Assembly: GCA_017161305.1 (NCBI GenBank)
Contig: CP031518.1
Span: 1,736,001-1,800,000 of the forward strand
Direction of reading: 5' to 3'
DNA length: 64,000 bases
DNA from: Treponema ruminis
Lineage (GTDB): Bacteria > Spirochaetota > Spirochaetia > Treponematales > Treponemataceae
The notes under the pieces were generated by a model that searched no databases, was not told where the DNA came from, and saw only the letters and a program-made list of their open reading frames with translations. This document shows positions 51,687-61,084 of the stretch, one piece after another; position 1 is the first letter of the stretch; the number at the start of each line of letters is the position of its first letter. Made by a program: the position numbers and the translations under genes.

Positions 51687-54488
51687 TTATTTCAGTAATT
51701 CCGCAATATCAGCCCTGCCCCATCTTGCGGCCATTTGAGCCGGGGTTTCGCCTGAGATATTGCGGACGTTTTTGTCCAGCTTGAGGGCGACCAGATGCTC
51801 GACTGTCGCACGGTCAGCCGTTCTTGAGGCATAGTGGAGGATTCCGTCTCCCTGCCTGTCAGTCTTAGTCGCATTGTATTTTACGATGGCGTCCAGCAAA
51901 TCCGTATTTTTTGTGGTGAATACAGTAGTAAGGGCATTTTCGCCAGTTGTCGTAGAAATGTATGGGTCAGCGCCGTATTCAAGAAGAACCAGAGCCTGAG
52001 ATTTTTCGTTTGCGGCAACGGCCTCGTTCAAAGCGGTCAGGCCCTTTCCGTTTCTCTGGCTTGCAGGATAGCCCATGTTCAAAAGCTGGGTCAAAGTCTT
52101 CCTGTCAGCATGCTTGTGAACTGCAATGTGAATCGGAGTGTTTCCGTCTGAGTCAGCGATTGTAATGTCGCTTCCAAGAACAGCCTGAATAACTGAAATG
52201 TCAGAGTTGAGCACCAGTGAGAAAGGTGTGTCTCCGGCTGCGTCCCGAGCCAGAGGATTTCCGCCCGATTTTCTGATTAAGTTGATGATGCCGATATTGC
52301 CTGTAAGGGCCGCTTCGTGATAGGCGTTGCGTCCGCTCATTTCCTGAACCTGAACATTTGCCTTGTACTGCAAAAGAAGCCGGACCAGTTCCTCATTTGA
52401 GCTTGAGATTGCATCCATCAAGACAGTCCGGCCGGTTGCGTCAGTAGCATTGATGTCGGCACCGCTTCGGATCAAAAGAACAGCCATGTCTTTTTTGGCA
52501 GAACGGCAGGCATCACTCAAGGCAGTTTTACCGCTCAAATTCTGGGCGTCAACGTCAACTCCCAGGGCAATCAGATTTTTTGCCGTGTTGAAGGCATTCC
52601 ATTTTACTGCCGCATGAAGAGGCGTGTTTCCAAGATTGTCACGTCCCAGCTTGTCTTTTGAATCAATGACAAGACCGTTTGCAACAAGCACGTTGATTGT
52701 AGCAGGAGAATCATCACCGCCCTTTACTGCAGAATAAACAGCACTCTCGCCGTTTCCGTTCTGGGCATCAACTTTTGCTCCTTTCTGAATCAAGGCAATG
52801 ATGGCTCCGTTCAAGTGCCATTCAGAAGCATAGTGCAAAGGTGTATTTCCGCTTCCGTCCGTTGAATTCAGTGTTTTTGAAGTAATCAGCCAGTCCTGAA
52901 CGTCACCGCCCCGGGTCAAGGCAAGGCGGAGAGGAGAATTGTTCTGGGTGTTTGTCGCAAAGATGTCGGCATTTTTTTCAAGGAGCAGGTCTCCGGCATC
53001 ACGTCGGTTTTTCTGAACTGTGATGAAAAGGGCCGAGTCACCGTTCTTGTTGCGGGCATTTACGTCAGAGCCAATCTCAACAAGATAGCGGATATAATCA
53101 ATAGGAGCGTCACGGTTTACAGCGATATGAAGGGCCGTGTTTCCGCTTGAGTCAGTCGAATTTACGTTTGTTTTTGTAATCAAGGTCTCAAGCATTTCGC
53201 GGGTTTCTGAATCAAGGGCCTTTGTAATCGGAGTATTTCCCTGCATGTCTTCCGCATAAACGTCAGCACCGTTCTGGGCATAGAATTTTACCTGCTCTGG
53301 GTGCTGGGTCTCAATTGCAAGGGCAAGAGGTGTTACGCCTTCCTTGTTTCGCTCGTTGACGACAGCTCCGTTGCTGACAAGAAGGGAAAGAGTGTTGACT
53401 GGAGCATTTGCCATGGTCGCAACGTGGAGGACTGTATCACCGTACATATCCTTCTGATTTACGTTTGCCTTGTATCTGAGAAGAAGGGGGTACATATCCT
53501 GCTGGGCAGCTTCCGGAATAATCAAAAGAATCGGTGTCTTGCCGATTGAATCCATTGAATTGACGTTTGAGCCGTGCTTAAGCAAAAGGTTTGCAATGTC
53601 TACCCGGCCGTAGCGGACAGCCTCATGAAGGGCAGTCGCACCGCTGATGTCCTGGGCTTTGAGCAAATCTATAGTACGGACTGAAGAATTATCATTTAAA
53701 ATGTAGTCAACGACACCTGTGTGGCCGTCAATTGTGGCAAGATGAAGAGGGGTCTGACCGTCATTGAAGCGCAAAATCATGTTATGGGTTCGGACGGCGT
53801 CCTCAAAGTAAGCGTAATCGCCTCGGACAGGAGTAGCACCCGCAAGCAGGAGTTTTGCCGCAATCCTTACAGAAGCCGCATTTTCCGCGTTTTTAAATGC
53901 GAGGTCCAGAGGAGTAAGGCCGTAATTGTCGCGGACTGAAAGGGGAACGCCCACCTGGATGCAGCGGTTGATTGCCTTTTCATCGCGGGTCTTAACGAAA
54001 TAATGAACGATTGATTCTCCGTCAATGTCACGGAGCTCGCCGGTCTGAGAAGTAATCATAGCCTCATACCAGACGTCGCCTTTTTCAAGGGCAATCTCAA
54101 GGGCTGTGTTTTCCTCGGCATCCTTTGCGAAAATGTCACCGTGGACGATGGCAAGGACTTTGGCCGCATCAATGGCATCATTTTTGATTGCAACATGAAG
54201 GGCTGTGTCACCATCGTTATTGCGAACCTCAGTGTCCGCTCCCTTGATGATAAGGAAGCTGACCAAATCAGCCTCATTTACACGGGCAGCGACATGAAGG
54301 GCCGAGTCTCCGTTCTCATCAACAGCGTTAATATCAGTTTTTGTCTTGAAAATTTCCTTTGCCTCATCATATCGTCCCTGCATGATAAGTTCCTGGACTG
54401 AGGCAGACTTTACAGGCGTAGAGGCACAGCCTGCAAGAAAGATACAAACTGTAAAAATAAGGGCTGCTTCCTTAAAAATTCTTTTCAT
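51687..54488 (-). CDS. Ankyrin-repeat lipoprotein
   Basis: A 933-residue lipoprotein. ATG at 54488 follows a GGGAG box; the signal peptide ends in the lipobox FLAGC (FKEAALIFTVCIFLAGCAST). The rest is about 25 consecutive ankyrin repeats of ~33 residues with the classic cores, for example GNTPLHYASEWHLNGAIIAL, SGATALHEAVRYGRVDIANL and TGRTVLMDAISSSNEELVRL. There is no other domain. A long, lipid-anchored solenoid in the periplasm or on the surface would suit protein-protein binding. It is monocistronic and stops 1 bp from the convergent methyltransferase gene. Confidence 0.92.
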   Translation of the reverse strand: MKRIFKEAALIFTVCIFLAGCASTPVKSASVQELIMQGRYDEAKEIFKTKTDINAVDENGDSALHVAARVNEADLVSFLIIKGADTEVRNNDGDTALHVAIKNDAIDAAKVLAIVHGDIFAKDAEENTALEIALEKGDVWYEAMITSQTGELRDIDGESIVHYFVKTRDEKAINRCIQVGVPLSVRDNYGLTPLDLAFKNAENAASVRIAAKLLLAGATPVRGDYAYFEDAVRTHNMILRFNDGQTPLHLATIDGHTGVVDYILNDNSSVRTIDLLKAQDISGATALHEAVRYGRVDIANLLLKHGSNVNSMDSIGKTPILLIIPEAAQQDMYPLLLRYKANVNQKDMYGDTVLHVATMANAPVNTLSLLVSNGAVVNERNKEGVTPLALAIETQHPEQVKFYAQNGADVYAEDMQGNTPITKALDSETREMLETLITKTNVNSTDSSGNTALHIAVNRDAPIDYIRYLVEIGSDVNARNKNGDSALFITVQKNRRDAGDLLLEKNADIFATNTQNNSPLRLALTRGGDVQDWLITSKTLNSTDGSGNTPLHYASEWHLNGAIIALIQKGAKVDAQNGNGESAVYSAVKGGDDSPATINVLVANGLVIDSKDKLGRDNLGNTPLHAAVKWNAFNTAKNLIALGVDVDAQNLSGKTALSDACRSAKKDMAVLLIRSGADINATDATGRTVLMDAISSSNEELVRLLLQYKANVQVQEMSGRNAYHEAALTGNIGIINLIRKSGGNPLARDAAGDTPFSLVLNSDISVIQAVLGSDITIADSDGNTPIHIAVHKHADRKTLTQLLNMGYPASQRNGKGLTALNEAVAANEKSQALVLLEYGADPYISTTTGENALTTVFTTKNTDLLDAIVKYNATKTDRQGDGILHYASRTADRATVEHLVALKLDKNVRNISGETPAQMAARWGRADIAELLK

Positions 54489-54556
54489 GATTAGTTTCTC
54501 CCACAAAACTTGTTCTTCTTTTTGAATATCGGAAAAATTATGGTCATTTGTTAGAA

Positions 54557-54585
54557 TTTACTGTAAAATGATTTTGTGGTATAAT
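54557..54585 (+). promoter_or_regulatory. Extended -10 promoter giving a leaderless corA mRNA
   Basis: TTTACT (54557-54562), 17-bp spacer ending in TGG, TATAAT (54580-54585), then seven bases to the ATG at 54593. No ribosome binding site. Confidence 0.65.
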
Positions 54586-54592
54586 TCTTAAA

Positions 54593-55579
54593 ATGATCAA
54601 CTACTGGATTCAGGAAGACAATCAGTTTGTCAAAATCAGCAGGGAAGAGCTTTCTCAAATCGAATCAGACCGCCGCCTTTGGATTGACGCGCGCAGAGTC
54701 TCACAGGACGAAATCACCTTCCTCCAAACTGAATATAAGCTCGACCCTGAGCTTTTGCTCGACGTAATGGACCAGGACGAGCTTTCCCGAATCGAAAACT
54801 GGGACGACTATGTTCTTTCCATCATGCGTCTTCCGGTCTTTACGCCCAACGCCGAAGTCAGTTACTCAACGGCACCAGTGGGCGCGGTCATTTTTCCCGA
54901 CAAAATCATCACAATCTGCTGGACTGACTGCGAGGTTCTCAAGGATTTAAGCGCCAACCGCATCAAGGGTCTTTCCCTTTCAGATTTTCCGGCCTTTTTA
55001 ATCCGTATTCTGGCCCGCAGCGACATCATGTTCCTCCGCTACCTCAAGGAAATCATCCGCCGGGTCACATCGATTCAGAACGAACTGCACGAACAAATCG
55101 AAAACGCCGAGCTCATCCAGCTTCTCAACCTCGAAAAGTCGCTCACCTACTTCACCACGTCACTCAAGGCCAACCAGCTTCTTCTCGAGAAAATCCGCCG
55201 CACGCGCATCCTCAAGCTGGACTCAGACGATCAGGAATGGCTCGACGACGTTGAAATCGATAACCGACAGGCTATGGAAATGGCCGACACCTACAGTTCA
55301 ATCACCACGGGCGTAATGGATGCTTTCGCAAACGTAATCTCCAACAACATGAACGTCACCATGAAAAAACTCACGGTAATTTCTCTGGTCCTCATGATTA
55401 TGAGCTTCATCACAAGCTTCTGGGGCATGAACATCCGCCTTCCATGGAGCACGTCAAATTCATGGGCCGGCTTCTTCTGCATCACTGGCCTCTGTATAAT
55501 TTCCGGAGCCGTTGCATACATCTTCATGAACCTCAGGCCTGTCAAAAAAGTCAAGAAAAACAAGAAGCGTAAAAAATAA
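54593..55579 (+). CDS. CorA-family divalent cation transporter
   Basis: A 328-residue CorA-type channel for Mg2+ or Co2+. The long cytoplasmic N-terminal domain (residues 1-255) includes the helical stalk ending in TGVMDAFANVISNNMNVTMKK. Two C-terminal transmembrane helices follow, and the selectivity motif SFWGMNI is present at the end of the first (GMN near residue 278). A Lys-rich tail closes the protein. The short leader means that the Mg2+-sensing leader of some bacteria is absent here. Confidence 0.94.
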   Translation: MINYWIQEDNQFVKISREELSQIESDRRLWIDARRVSQDEITFLQTEYKLDPELLLDVMDQDELSRIENWDDYVLSIMRLPVFTPNAEVSYSTAPVGAVIFPDKIITICWTDCEVLKDLSANRIKGLSLSDFPAFLIRILARSDIMFLRYLKEIIRRVTSIQNELHEQIENAELIQLLNLEKSLTYFTTSLKANQLLLEKIRRTRILKLDSDDQEWLDDVEIDNRQAMEMADTYSSITTGVMDAFANVISNNMNVTMKKLTVISLVLMIMSFITSFWGMNIRLPWSTSNSWAGFFCITGLCIISGAVAYIFMNLRPVKKVKKNKKRKK

Positions 55580-55580
55580 A

Positions 55581-55656
55581 AGGGAGAAGCCTCTCCCTCG
55601 CGCCCACTTCGTTGGCCGCTACCCACTCTACGGGGGAAGCCCCCGTAACGCCCCCT
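55581..55656 (+). repeat. GC-rich palindromic element, copy 3 (intergenic)
   Basis: GGGAGA/TCTCCC hairpin (55582-55587 and 55592-55597), CGCTACCC, then ACGGGGG-AAG-CCCCCGT (55630-55646) and ACGCCCCC. It lies just after the corA stop and just before the next ribosome binding site, so in mRNA it could act as a terminator or stability hairpin. Confidence 0.6.
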
Positions 55657-55673
55657 GGTATAAGGAGTTATAT

Positions 55674-56639
55674 ATGAAAAGATTTTTATTCGTAACATAT
55701 ATTTTGCTTATGGCGGGATTTTCCCTTGCAGCCCAGGAATTCAACTCCCTTTCTCCAGTCCGACTTGGGCCAGAAGAGCCTGCCCAGTACGATGTTTATG
55801 TAATCGGTGACGGAAGCCAGTCTTACACGGCCATGCGCTGGATTACCCCTTTTGAAATCAACCGCTACGAAACGACTTACGAGCTCTGGTACGAAACCCG
55901 CGAAATCGCTGAGGCACTTGGCTACAAATTCATCAATCCGGGTCAGGAAGGAAGCCGGGGCAAACGCGGAGCCCAACCGACAGAAGACTGCGAGCAGCCG
56001 GTCACAATGATTTCCTGGTATGACGCAATCATCTGGTGCAACGCATTTTCAGAAATCCACGCCCTCACTCCCTGCTACATCCTCAACGGCAAAGTCCTCA
56101 AAGACGCCACGGACACCGTAAGCTGCGACCTCTGCACCTGCGACTGGCAGGCAGACGGCTACCGTCTTCCAAGCGAATCAGAATGGGAATACGCAGCCCG
56201 AAAAACAGTTTCAGGAATGCAGTCAGGCTCCCTCGCATCCGGTCAGGTCGATAAATACGGCAAGGAAGACGACTCAATCCCAGAAGAAGAAGTTGCATGG
56301 ACATCATTCAACTCCCACGGCACCCACAAAGTCGGCACGGCAGGCACTCCCTTCCGCGAGGAAGCCCCTCCACAGGCAGCCAGCGGCAATCCAAACGGCA
56401 TGGGCCTTTTTGACATGAGCGGCAACGTCACTGAATTCGTCTGGGACTGGAGCGGAAGATACCTTGAAACAGAGCCGGGAGAGCGTTCCACAGGAATTGA
56501 AGCCGGCAGCGAGCGTGTAAGCCGGGGTGGCAGCTGGAGCGAATACACTCCCTTCATATACGCAGGCGACCGCTACAGCTACGATCCAAACGAGTGCTAC
56601 AACTACCTGGGCTTCCGCTTTGCCCGGACAGTAAAATAA
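55674..56639 (+). CDS. Exported SUMF1/FGE-domain protein
   Basis: A 321-residue exported protein with a signal peptide (FVTYILLMAGFSLAAQ). The rest is a formylglycine-generating-enzyme-type (SUMF1) fold: PFEINRYETTYELWYETRE, QPVTMISWYDAIIWCNAFSE, GYRLPSESEWEYAARK, GLFDMSGNVTEFVWDW, SRGGSW and YLGFRFAR. The paired active-site cysteines of true sulfatase-activating enzymes are not in the expected C-terminal place, and there is no sulfatase nearby. Bacterial SUMF1 domains often serve binding or other oxidation roles. AAGGAG ribosome binding site. Confidence 0.9.
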   Translation: MKRFLFVTYILLMAGFSLAAQEFNSLSPVRLGPEEPAQYDVYVIGDGSQSYTAMRWITPFEINRYETTYELWYETREIAEALGYKFINPGQEGSRGKRGAQPTEDCEQPVTMISWYDAIIWCNAFSEIHALTPCYILNGKVLKDATDTVSCDLCTCDWQADGYRLPSESEWEYAARKTVSGMQSGSLASGQVDKYGKEDDSIPEEEVAWTSFNSHGTHKVGTAGTPFREEAPPQAASGNPNGMGLFDMSGNVTEFVWDWSGRYLETEPGERSTGIEAGSERVSRGGSWSEYTPFIYAGDRYSYDPNECYNYLGFRFARTVK

Positions 56640-56716
56640 TACAACTTAGTTTTTATTAAGACTATTTATAGTATTTTTTCCGTTTTTTGTGCTATACTAA
56701 AAACGGAGTTAAAAAT

Positions 56717-58381
56717 ATGTTCTTTCGGCGTTTAAGCCTTTTGGGATTTTCTGCCCTCTTTTTTGCGGCAGGAAGTCTTTCCTTTTCACAAGAAAAAATC
56801 AATCAAAACTGTATAATTGCAAAATCAGACGAAGAAGTTTCATCTGTTGCATGGAGTCAGGACGGCAAATTCTTTGCCTCAGCCTGGAATAACAGCATTG
56901 CCCTTTGGGACAGCCAGTCGGGCGAAATCATAGAAATTTACCGGGAGCACACAAAGCCTGTAAAAAAAGTTCACTTCAGCAAGGGCGGAAACCGTCTTCT
57001 CTCTCTGGGTCAGGATAATATCGTTGTAATGCGGGACATTGTCGGCTCATCAGGCACAATCCGTGCAGTCGGCAGCGACTTACAGCCCATGAATGACGCT
57101 GTCTTTGCAGGAGACAACACTTCAGTCATCTTGCCGGGCGAGGGCAACGTTGCAACCCTTTACTTTCCCCTCCGCCTTACAAATCAGTTCATATCAAAAA
57201 AGCTTGTCAAAACAGCTTCTCCTGTAACATCCTTTGACTTATCCTACGACGGCTCAACCCTTCTTGCAGGTACTGAGGAAGGAAAGGCTTACATTTTAAA
57301 TATAAACGACGGCTCAGGAGAAAGGATTTTTTCCTATTATAAGGATTCAGGAATTCCTCCGCGGATTTCTGGGGACGGAAAATTCATTTTTTATCAGTCT
57401 GACAGCCAGAGCCTTGAAGTCACTTCAATAGACGGAAGAGAATCTTTTACAATCAGGGATTCTGATTTTCCTGTAAAGACCGCCTCATTCAGTTCAGACG
57501 GAAGATTAATTGCCTATGCGGTAAAAAACGGCGGAATAAAGATTTTCAGCCTTCAGTCAAAAAGAACACGACACTTTTTCACCCTTCCTTTGGATCAGGA
57601 CATGGTAACTTCACTCGCTTTCAGCCCGAATTCCCAGAAAATGCTTGCGGGCACTGAAAAGGGGCTTTTACTCTGCTGGAATATTTCTGACAACTCTCAG
57701 GCTGTAAAAAATCAGCAGAATCCGGAAGACTTCATCAATTCACAGAAAAATTCCGGCAAAAAGGAAGCAAAACCTGTAACCGATATTCCTTTAAGCCAGA
57801 CCAGCGAAGAAGCAGACGGATATTTCTCAAATCAGGAAAGTCAGGCAGAAGAGAAGGAGCTAGATAAAGCCGGAGCGGAGACTCAAAACCTTAAGAATGC
57901 CCTGGAGCTTTCTTTTTTAGTCACCTCTTTAAATGAGGACTACTATCACACTTCTTTCGGACTTTCCGCCGCATGGAAGTCATACAAAAAGCTTCCTTTC
58001 TTTTACGGAGCCGGAGCAGAGTTTTCTTTTGCAGTTCCGGCAAGTGATTATCCATATACAACAAGCTACGAGGGAATAGAATTAAACAATCCCTGGCTCT
58101 ACCGTGCCCATCTTTATGCCCTGACAGGTTTAGGCCACTACATAAAGGAATACAATCTTCTTTTCTTCTGTGAGGGCCGGCTGGGCCTGGGCGGAAACAT
58201 GCTCTTCAACAACGAATTAAAATACAGGCGCACGAGTAAAGCAAGCTACTGCATCCTTGCAGATGCCCTGGCAGGAATCCAATGGAAAGCCCTGACCATA
58301 TATGCGGGAAGTGAATTTGATTCAAGTCTTGGATTTATAGTAAAAGCCGGTGCCGGAGTAGTAATTCATTTGGGAAAATAA
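56717..58381 (+). CDS. WD40-like propeller fused to a beta-barrel domain
   Basis: A 554-residue exported protein. ATG at 56717 has GGAG eight bases upstream and gives a signal peptide (LLGFSALFFAAGSLSFSQ). Residues ~35-340 are about seven WD40-type blades (VAWSQDGKFFASAWNNSIALWDS, VHFSKGGNRLLSLGQDN, LAFSPNSQKMLAGTEKGLLLCWN). A ~65-residue charged linker follows. Residues ~395-554 read as a small outer-membrane barrel: LELSFLVTSL, YHTSFGLSAAWKSY, FCEGRLGLGGNM, ending GAGVVIHLGK. A periplasmic propeller tethered to an outer membrane barrel would resemble BamB/barrel pairings, but no family is known to me. Confidence 0.75.
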   Translation: MFFRRLSLLGFSALFFAAGSLSFSQEKINQNCIIAKSDEEVSSVAWSQDGKFFASAWNNSIALWDSQSGEIIEIYREHTKPVKKVHFSKGGNRLLSLGQDNIVVMRDIVGSSGTIRAVGSDLQPMNDAVFAGDNTSVILPGEGNVATLYFPLRLTNQFISKKLVKTASPVTSFDLSYDGSTLLAGTEEGKAYILNINDGSGERIFSYYKDSGIPPRISGDGKFIFYQSDSQSLEVTSIDGRESFTIRDSDFPVKTASFSSDGRLIAYAVKNGGIKIFSLQSKRTRHFFTLPLDQDMVTSLAFSPNSQKMLAGTEKGLLLCWNISDNSQAVKNQQNPEDFINSQKNSGKKEAKPVTDIPLSQTSEEADGYFSNQESQAEEKELDKAGAETQNLKNALELSFLVTSLNEDYYHTSFGLSAAWKSYKKLPFFYGAGAEFSFAVPASDYPYTTSYEGIELNNPWLYRAHLYALTGLGHYIKEYNLLFFCEGRLGLGGNMLFNNELKYRRTSKASYCILADALAGIQWKALTIYAGSEFDSSLGFIVKAGAGVVIHLGK

Positions 58382-58382
58382 A

Positions 58383-58439
58383 AAAAATCCAAAGAATTGA
58401 TATCCGAAACAAGTTCAAATTCTCAATCTTTGGATTTTT
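58383..58439. terminator. Bidirectional terminator
   Basis: AAAAATCCAAAGA (58383-58395) pairs with TCTTTGGATTTTT (58427-58439), a 13-bp stem with A and T runs on both outer sides, placed between two convergent genes. Confidence 0.85.
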
Positions 58440-58478
58440 ATTCCGCATTTTATGCGTTTTTGGTTTTATATCAGATTT

Positions 58479-60536
58479 TTATCGTTCTACTTTGAGCGTG
58501 AAGCTGTATGAGTAGAGAGTTGTTTTACCCGAACCATCAGCCTTTTCTCCGGCAACGAGGATGTTATGGGTACCTGTTGCAAGACGACTGAGGTAAAGTG
58601 TACATGCTTGTTCCTGAGTGTACAAATATCCGTCAACTGCAATTACGTAACCTGAATATTCTGAATCAGCATCAACAGCTGAAACACTAAGACGCTCATT
58701 GGCTTTTGCATTTACAGTTGCAACATTTCCTGTAACATTTACATCAGTTCCTGTTGAATCAGCAGAATTCGTAAATGATTTGAGTGCTACAAAGTCAGAA
58801 GTTACATCTGTGCTGTAAGAATATGTTTTAAGAGTTGCAGCAAAGTCAACCGCAATGTCTGCAAGTACGTTTACGTTCTTGTAAGTAGCAGCTGATACAG
58901 AAGATTCTCCGTCCGCCGCGCTAATCCAGCCCTTGAAGTTTTCAGCAGGAACATCAGTGCCTTTATAAGAGAGAGTGAAACCATTTTTTGCATCTGCGAG
59001 GAGCGCAATCTCATCACCCTTGAACGTATGATATGTTACGTACTGCTGGCCTTCCTTTGAGCCAACTTTGATTGTGTATGGTGCTGTGATGTATGAGATG
59101 CGTACGCGGTTGATGTGGTTTGCTGCCGTGAAATCAGCTGTCGCTGTACGGGCTACATCATCAGATTTGTCGTTCGCGCTCTTAACAGCACGAATTACAA
59201 CTTCATAAAGTTTTCCTGTGTCAAGTTTGAGTGTAGCTTCCTCACTTGAAGCGAAGAGAGAACCGCCACCATAGTAGAGTGAGCCGTCCTTGAAGTCAAC
59301 GATTTTGTCACTTTCTACAGTATCAGCATCATAGTGTGAAGAGAAACCGAGAGTTGCAAGTTTAGTTGCGTTTGCTGCAGTCTTAATTGTCTCTACAGTG
59401 AGTGCAGTTTTAGCAGCATCATCATTGACTTCGTACAAGTCAATCTCGTAGTTGTTCTCGTTTGTTGCCTTGTCTTCCCATGTGAGTTTTGCAAGGAAGG
59501 TTCCGTTAACTTCTGAGTTTGCGACAAGCTCTGCCGTAAAGTTTTCTGGAGCTTTTGGTTTTTCATCAATACCCGTGATGAGCTCACTGAATGTAGTCGT
59601 CTGTCCAGGAGCTACAACAACGTAATCAGACCAGAAGCCAACCTGATAGTCAACTTCGTTATAATTATTATAGAAAGCAACTCCAAGAACATACTCGCCG
59701 GGTGCAACATTTGCAAGAGATGTGCTATCAGCACTGAAATCTACATTACCAGCAGTAGGAGTTACCTCAACTTTACCTGTTGTAGCAGCAACCGATGGTT
59801 CAGCTTTGTTAAGGATTGCGGCACCACTAATGCGGTCATACAAAGCGATTTCGTAGTGTGTGATTTTAACTGATTTTCCAGTGTAAACGAATCCGGCCTT
59901 TTTTGAGTCATCGCTTGGATTTGCACCGATTGCAACAGTTCCGGGAGTTTCAAGACCTTTTACGTTCATGTTGAATGTAATTTTCGGGCTGCCTGCGACA
60001 AGGCTTACTTCTGTTGTAGCAGTAAGAACCGGGTTATAGGCATATTTTTTAACAGTGCTTCCGGCAGCAGCACCATTTGCAGTATTCGGAGCAGAATATT
60101 CTTTTTCCTGAACATGAGTCGCAGCACTTGCAACAGCAGAATCTTTGTATGCCGTGAGCGTAAGTTCCCAGATTGATGTGTCCGGGAAGCTGATTGTGAC
60201 AGTACCAGTACCAGTTTCTGATCCTGCGTTTACGGTCACAGACTTTGCGTCAATCTTTCCACCAATTGAGCTTTTTCCTTCGAGTACGTAAACAAGACCG
60301 GTGTCGATTGCCTGAGGCTCAGGAAGAACAGTTCTGCTTGCAACCTGAGACTGAACAGCCTCAATGCTTGTAATTCCGTTGACTGTTGCAACGAGAGTCT
60401 TCTCAGCCTTAGCCGAAGCTCCGTTTTTTGAATAGTAGCTTGCCGAGTCCCCTTCAGAGATGTTTGAGCAAGATGCAAACATCAGGACTGCAGCAGCTGC
60501 GACCAGGGATACACATGTTATCCAGCTTTTTTTCAT
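58479..60536 (-). CDS. Large surface lipoprotein with a fibronectin type III-like domain
   Basis: A 685-residue lipoprotein with signal peptide and lipobox MFASC (near residue 23). The mature protein is Ala/Thr/Val/Ser-rich and beta-stranded throughout. Residues ~330-470 include KPAPENFTAEL and FLAKLTWEDKATNENNYEIDLYEV, the Trp and Tyr core of a fibronectin type III domain. Repeated WELTLTAY-type strands suggest further Ig-like modules. A GGAGG ribosome binding site precedes the ATG; it follows a smaller lipoprotein by 36 bp and probably shares its transcript. Probably displayed at the surface; adhesion or glycan binding is inference only. Confidence 0.8.
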   Translation of the reverse strand: MKKSWITCVSLVAAAAVLMFASCSNISEGDSASYYSKNGASAKAEKTLVATVNGITSIEAVQSQVASRTVLPEPQAIDTGLVYVLEGKSSIGGKIDAKSVTVNAGSETGTGTVTISFPDTSIWELTLTAYKDSAVASAATHVQEKEYSAPNTANGAAAGSTVKKYAYNPVLTATTEVSLVAGSPKITFNMNVKGLETPGTVAIGANPSDDSKKAGFVYTGKSVKITHYEIALYDRISGAAILNKAEPSVAATTGKVEVTPTAGNVDFSADSTSLANVAPGEYVLGVAFYNNYNEVDYQVGFWSDYVVVAPGQTTTFSELITGIDEKPKAPENFTAELVANSEVNGTFLAKLTWEDKATNENNYEIDLYEVNDDAAKTALTVETIKTAANATKLATLGFSSHYDADTVESDKIVDFKDGSLYYGGGSLFASSEEATLKLDTGKLYEVVIRAVKSANDKSDDVARTATADFTAANHINRVRISYITAPYTIKVGSKEGQQYVTYHTFKGDEIALLADAKNGFTLSYKGTDVPAENFKGWISAADGESSVSAATYKNVNVLADIAVDFAATLKTYSYSTDVTSDFVALKSFTNSADSTGTDVNVTGNVATVNAKANERLSVSAVDADSEYSGYVIAVDGYLYTQEQACTLYLSRLATGTHNILVAGEKADGSGKTTLYSYSFTLKVER

Positions 60537-60572
60537 GGTAAAACCTCCATTATTTTTAAATACATTTTTTAT

Positions 60573-61046
60573 TTATTCCGGCACAACCCACAATGTAGCT
60601 GTGTCGGTGTATTTACTGCCATCACCAGCATAAGCCGTAAGCGTCAGCGCATATTCAGTCCAGACAGGAAGTGAAGATTCAGAAAGATAAAGATTAAGCT
60701 GCTGATTTTTGCAAATCGTCACAGAAGCAGAATCTTTGCTGAGACCATTTCCTTGAAGGGGAAGCACAGTCCATTCGTATCGTTCCGCGTCTGAAGGAGC
60801 GATGAGGCAAAGAGTGCTGTAAGTGCGTACAGTATAAGGACCTGTGAGCATATTCGCCTGATTAAAATCTGCGTCGTGAATTGAAGGATTTTTAGAATTT
60901 TCGGATTGTGAAGCTTGTGAAGAATTTGTAAGAGTAAAAACTGAATTGTAATCTTCCGTCATTGAATCGACGGTTTGACTGCAGGAGACAAAAAAGCCCC
61001 CCGCAAGAGTAAAAAGGATAAGTTTTTTTAATTTTTTTAAATGCAT
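60573..61046 (-). CDS. Small lipoprotein with Ig-like C-terminal region
   Basis: A 157-residue lipoprotein. ATG at 61046 gives a signal peptide KKLILFTLAGGFFVSC; the frame is open further but this is the sensible start. The C-terminal ~90 residues (YEWTVLPLQGNG, LTLTAYAGDGSKYTDTATLWVVP) read as one Ig/PKD-type beta sandwich and share strand pattern with the larger downstream lipoprotein. No ribosome binding site is clear. First gene of the pair. Confidence 0.7.
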   Translation of the reverse strand: MHLKKLKKLILFTLAGGFFVSCSQTVDSMTEDYNSVFTLTNSSQASQSENSKNPSIHDADFNQANMLTGPYTVRTYSTLCLIAPSDAERYEWTVLPLQGNGLSKDSASVTICKNQQLNLYLSESSLPVWTEYALTLTAYAGDGSKYTDTATLWVVPE

Positions 61047-61084
61047 ATTATATTTTTTTTCTATAGTATAGCGATAATATGCAT
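61041..61084. promoter_or_regulatory. 11-bp inverted repeat around the lipoprotein promoter
   Basis: ATGCATATTAT (61041-61051) and its exact complement ATAATATGCAT (61074-61084), 33 bp centre to centre. One arm lies in the promoter spacer and the other covers the start codon, so it acts at DNA level, not as an mRNA hairpin. Confidence 0.65.
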
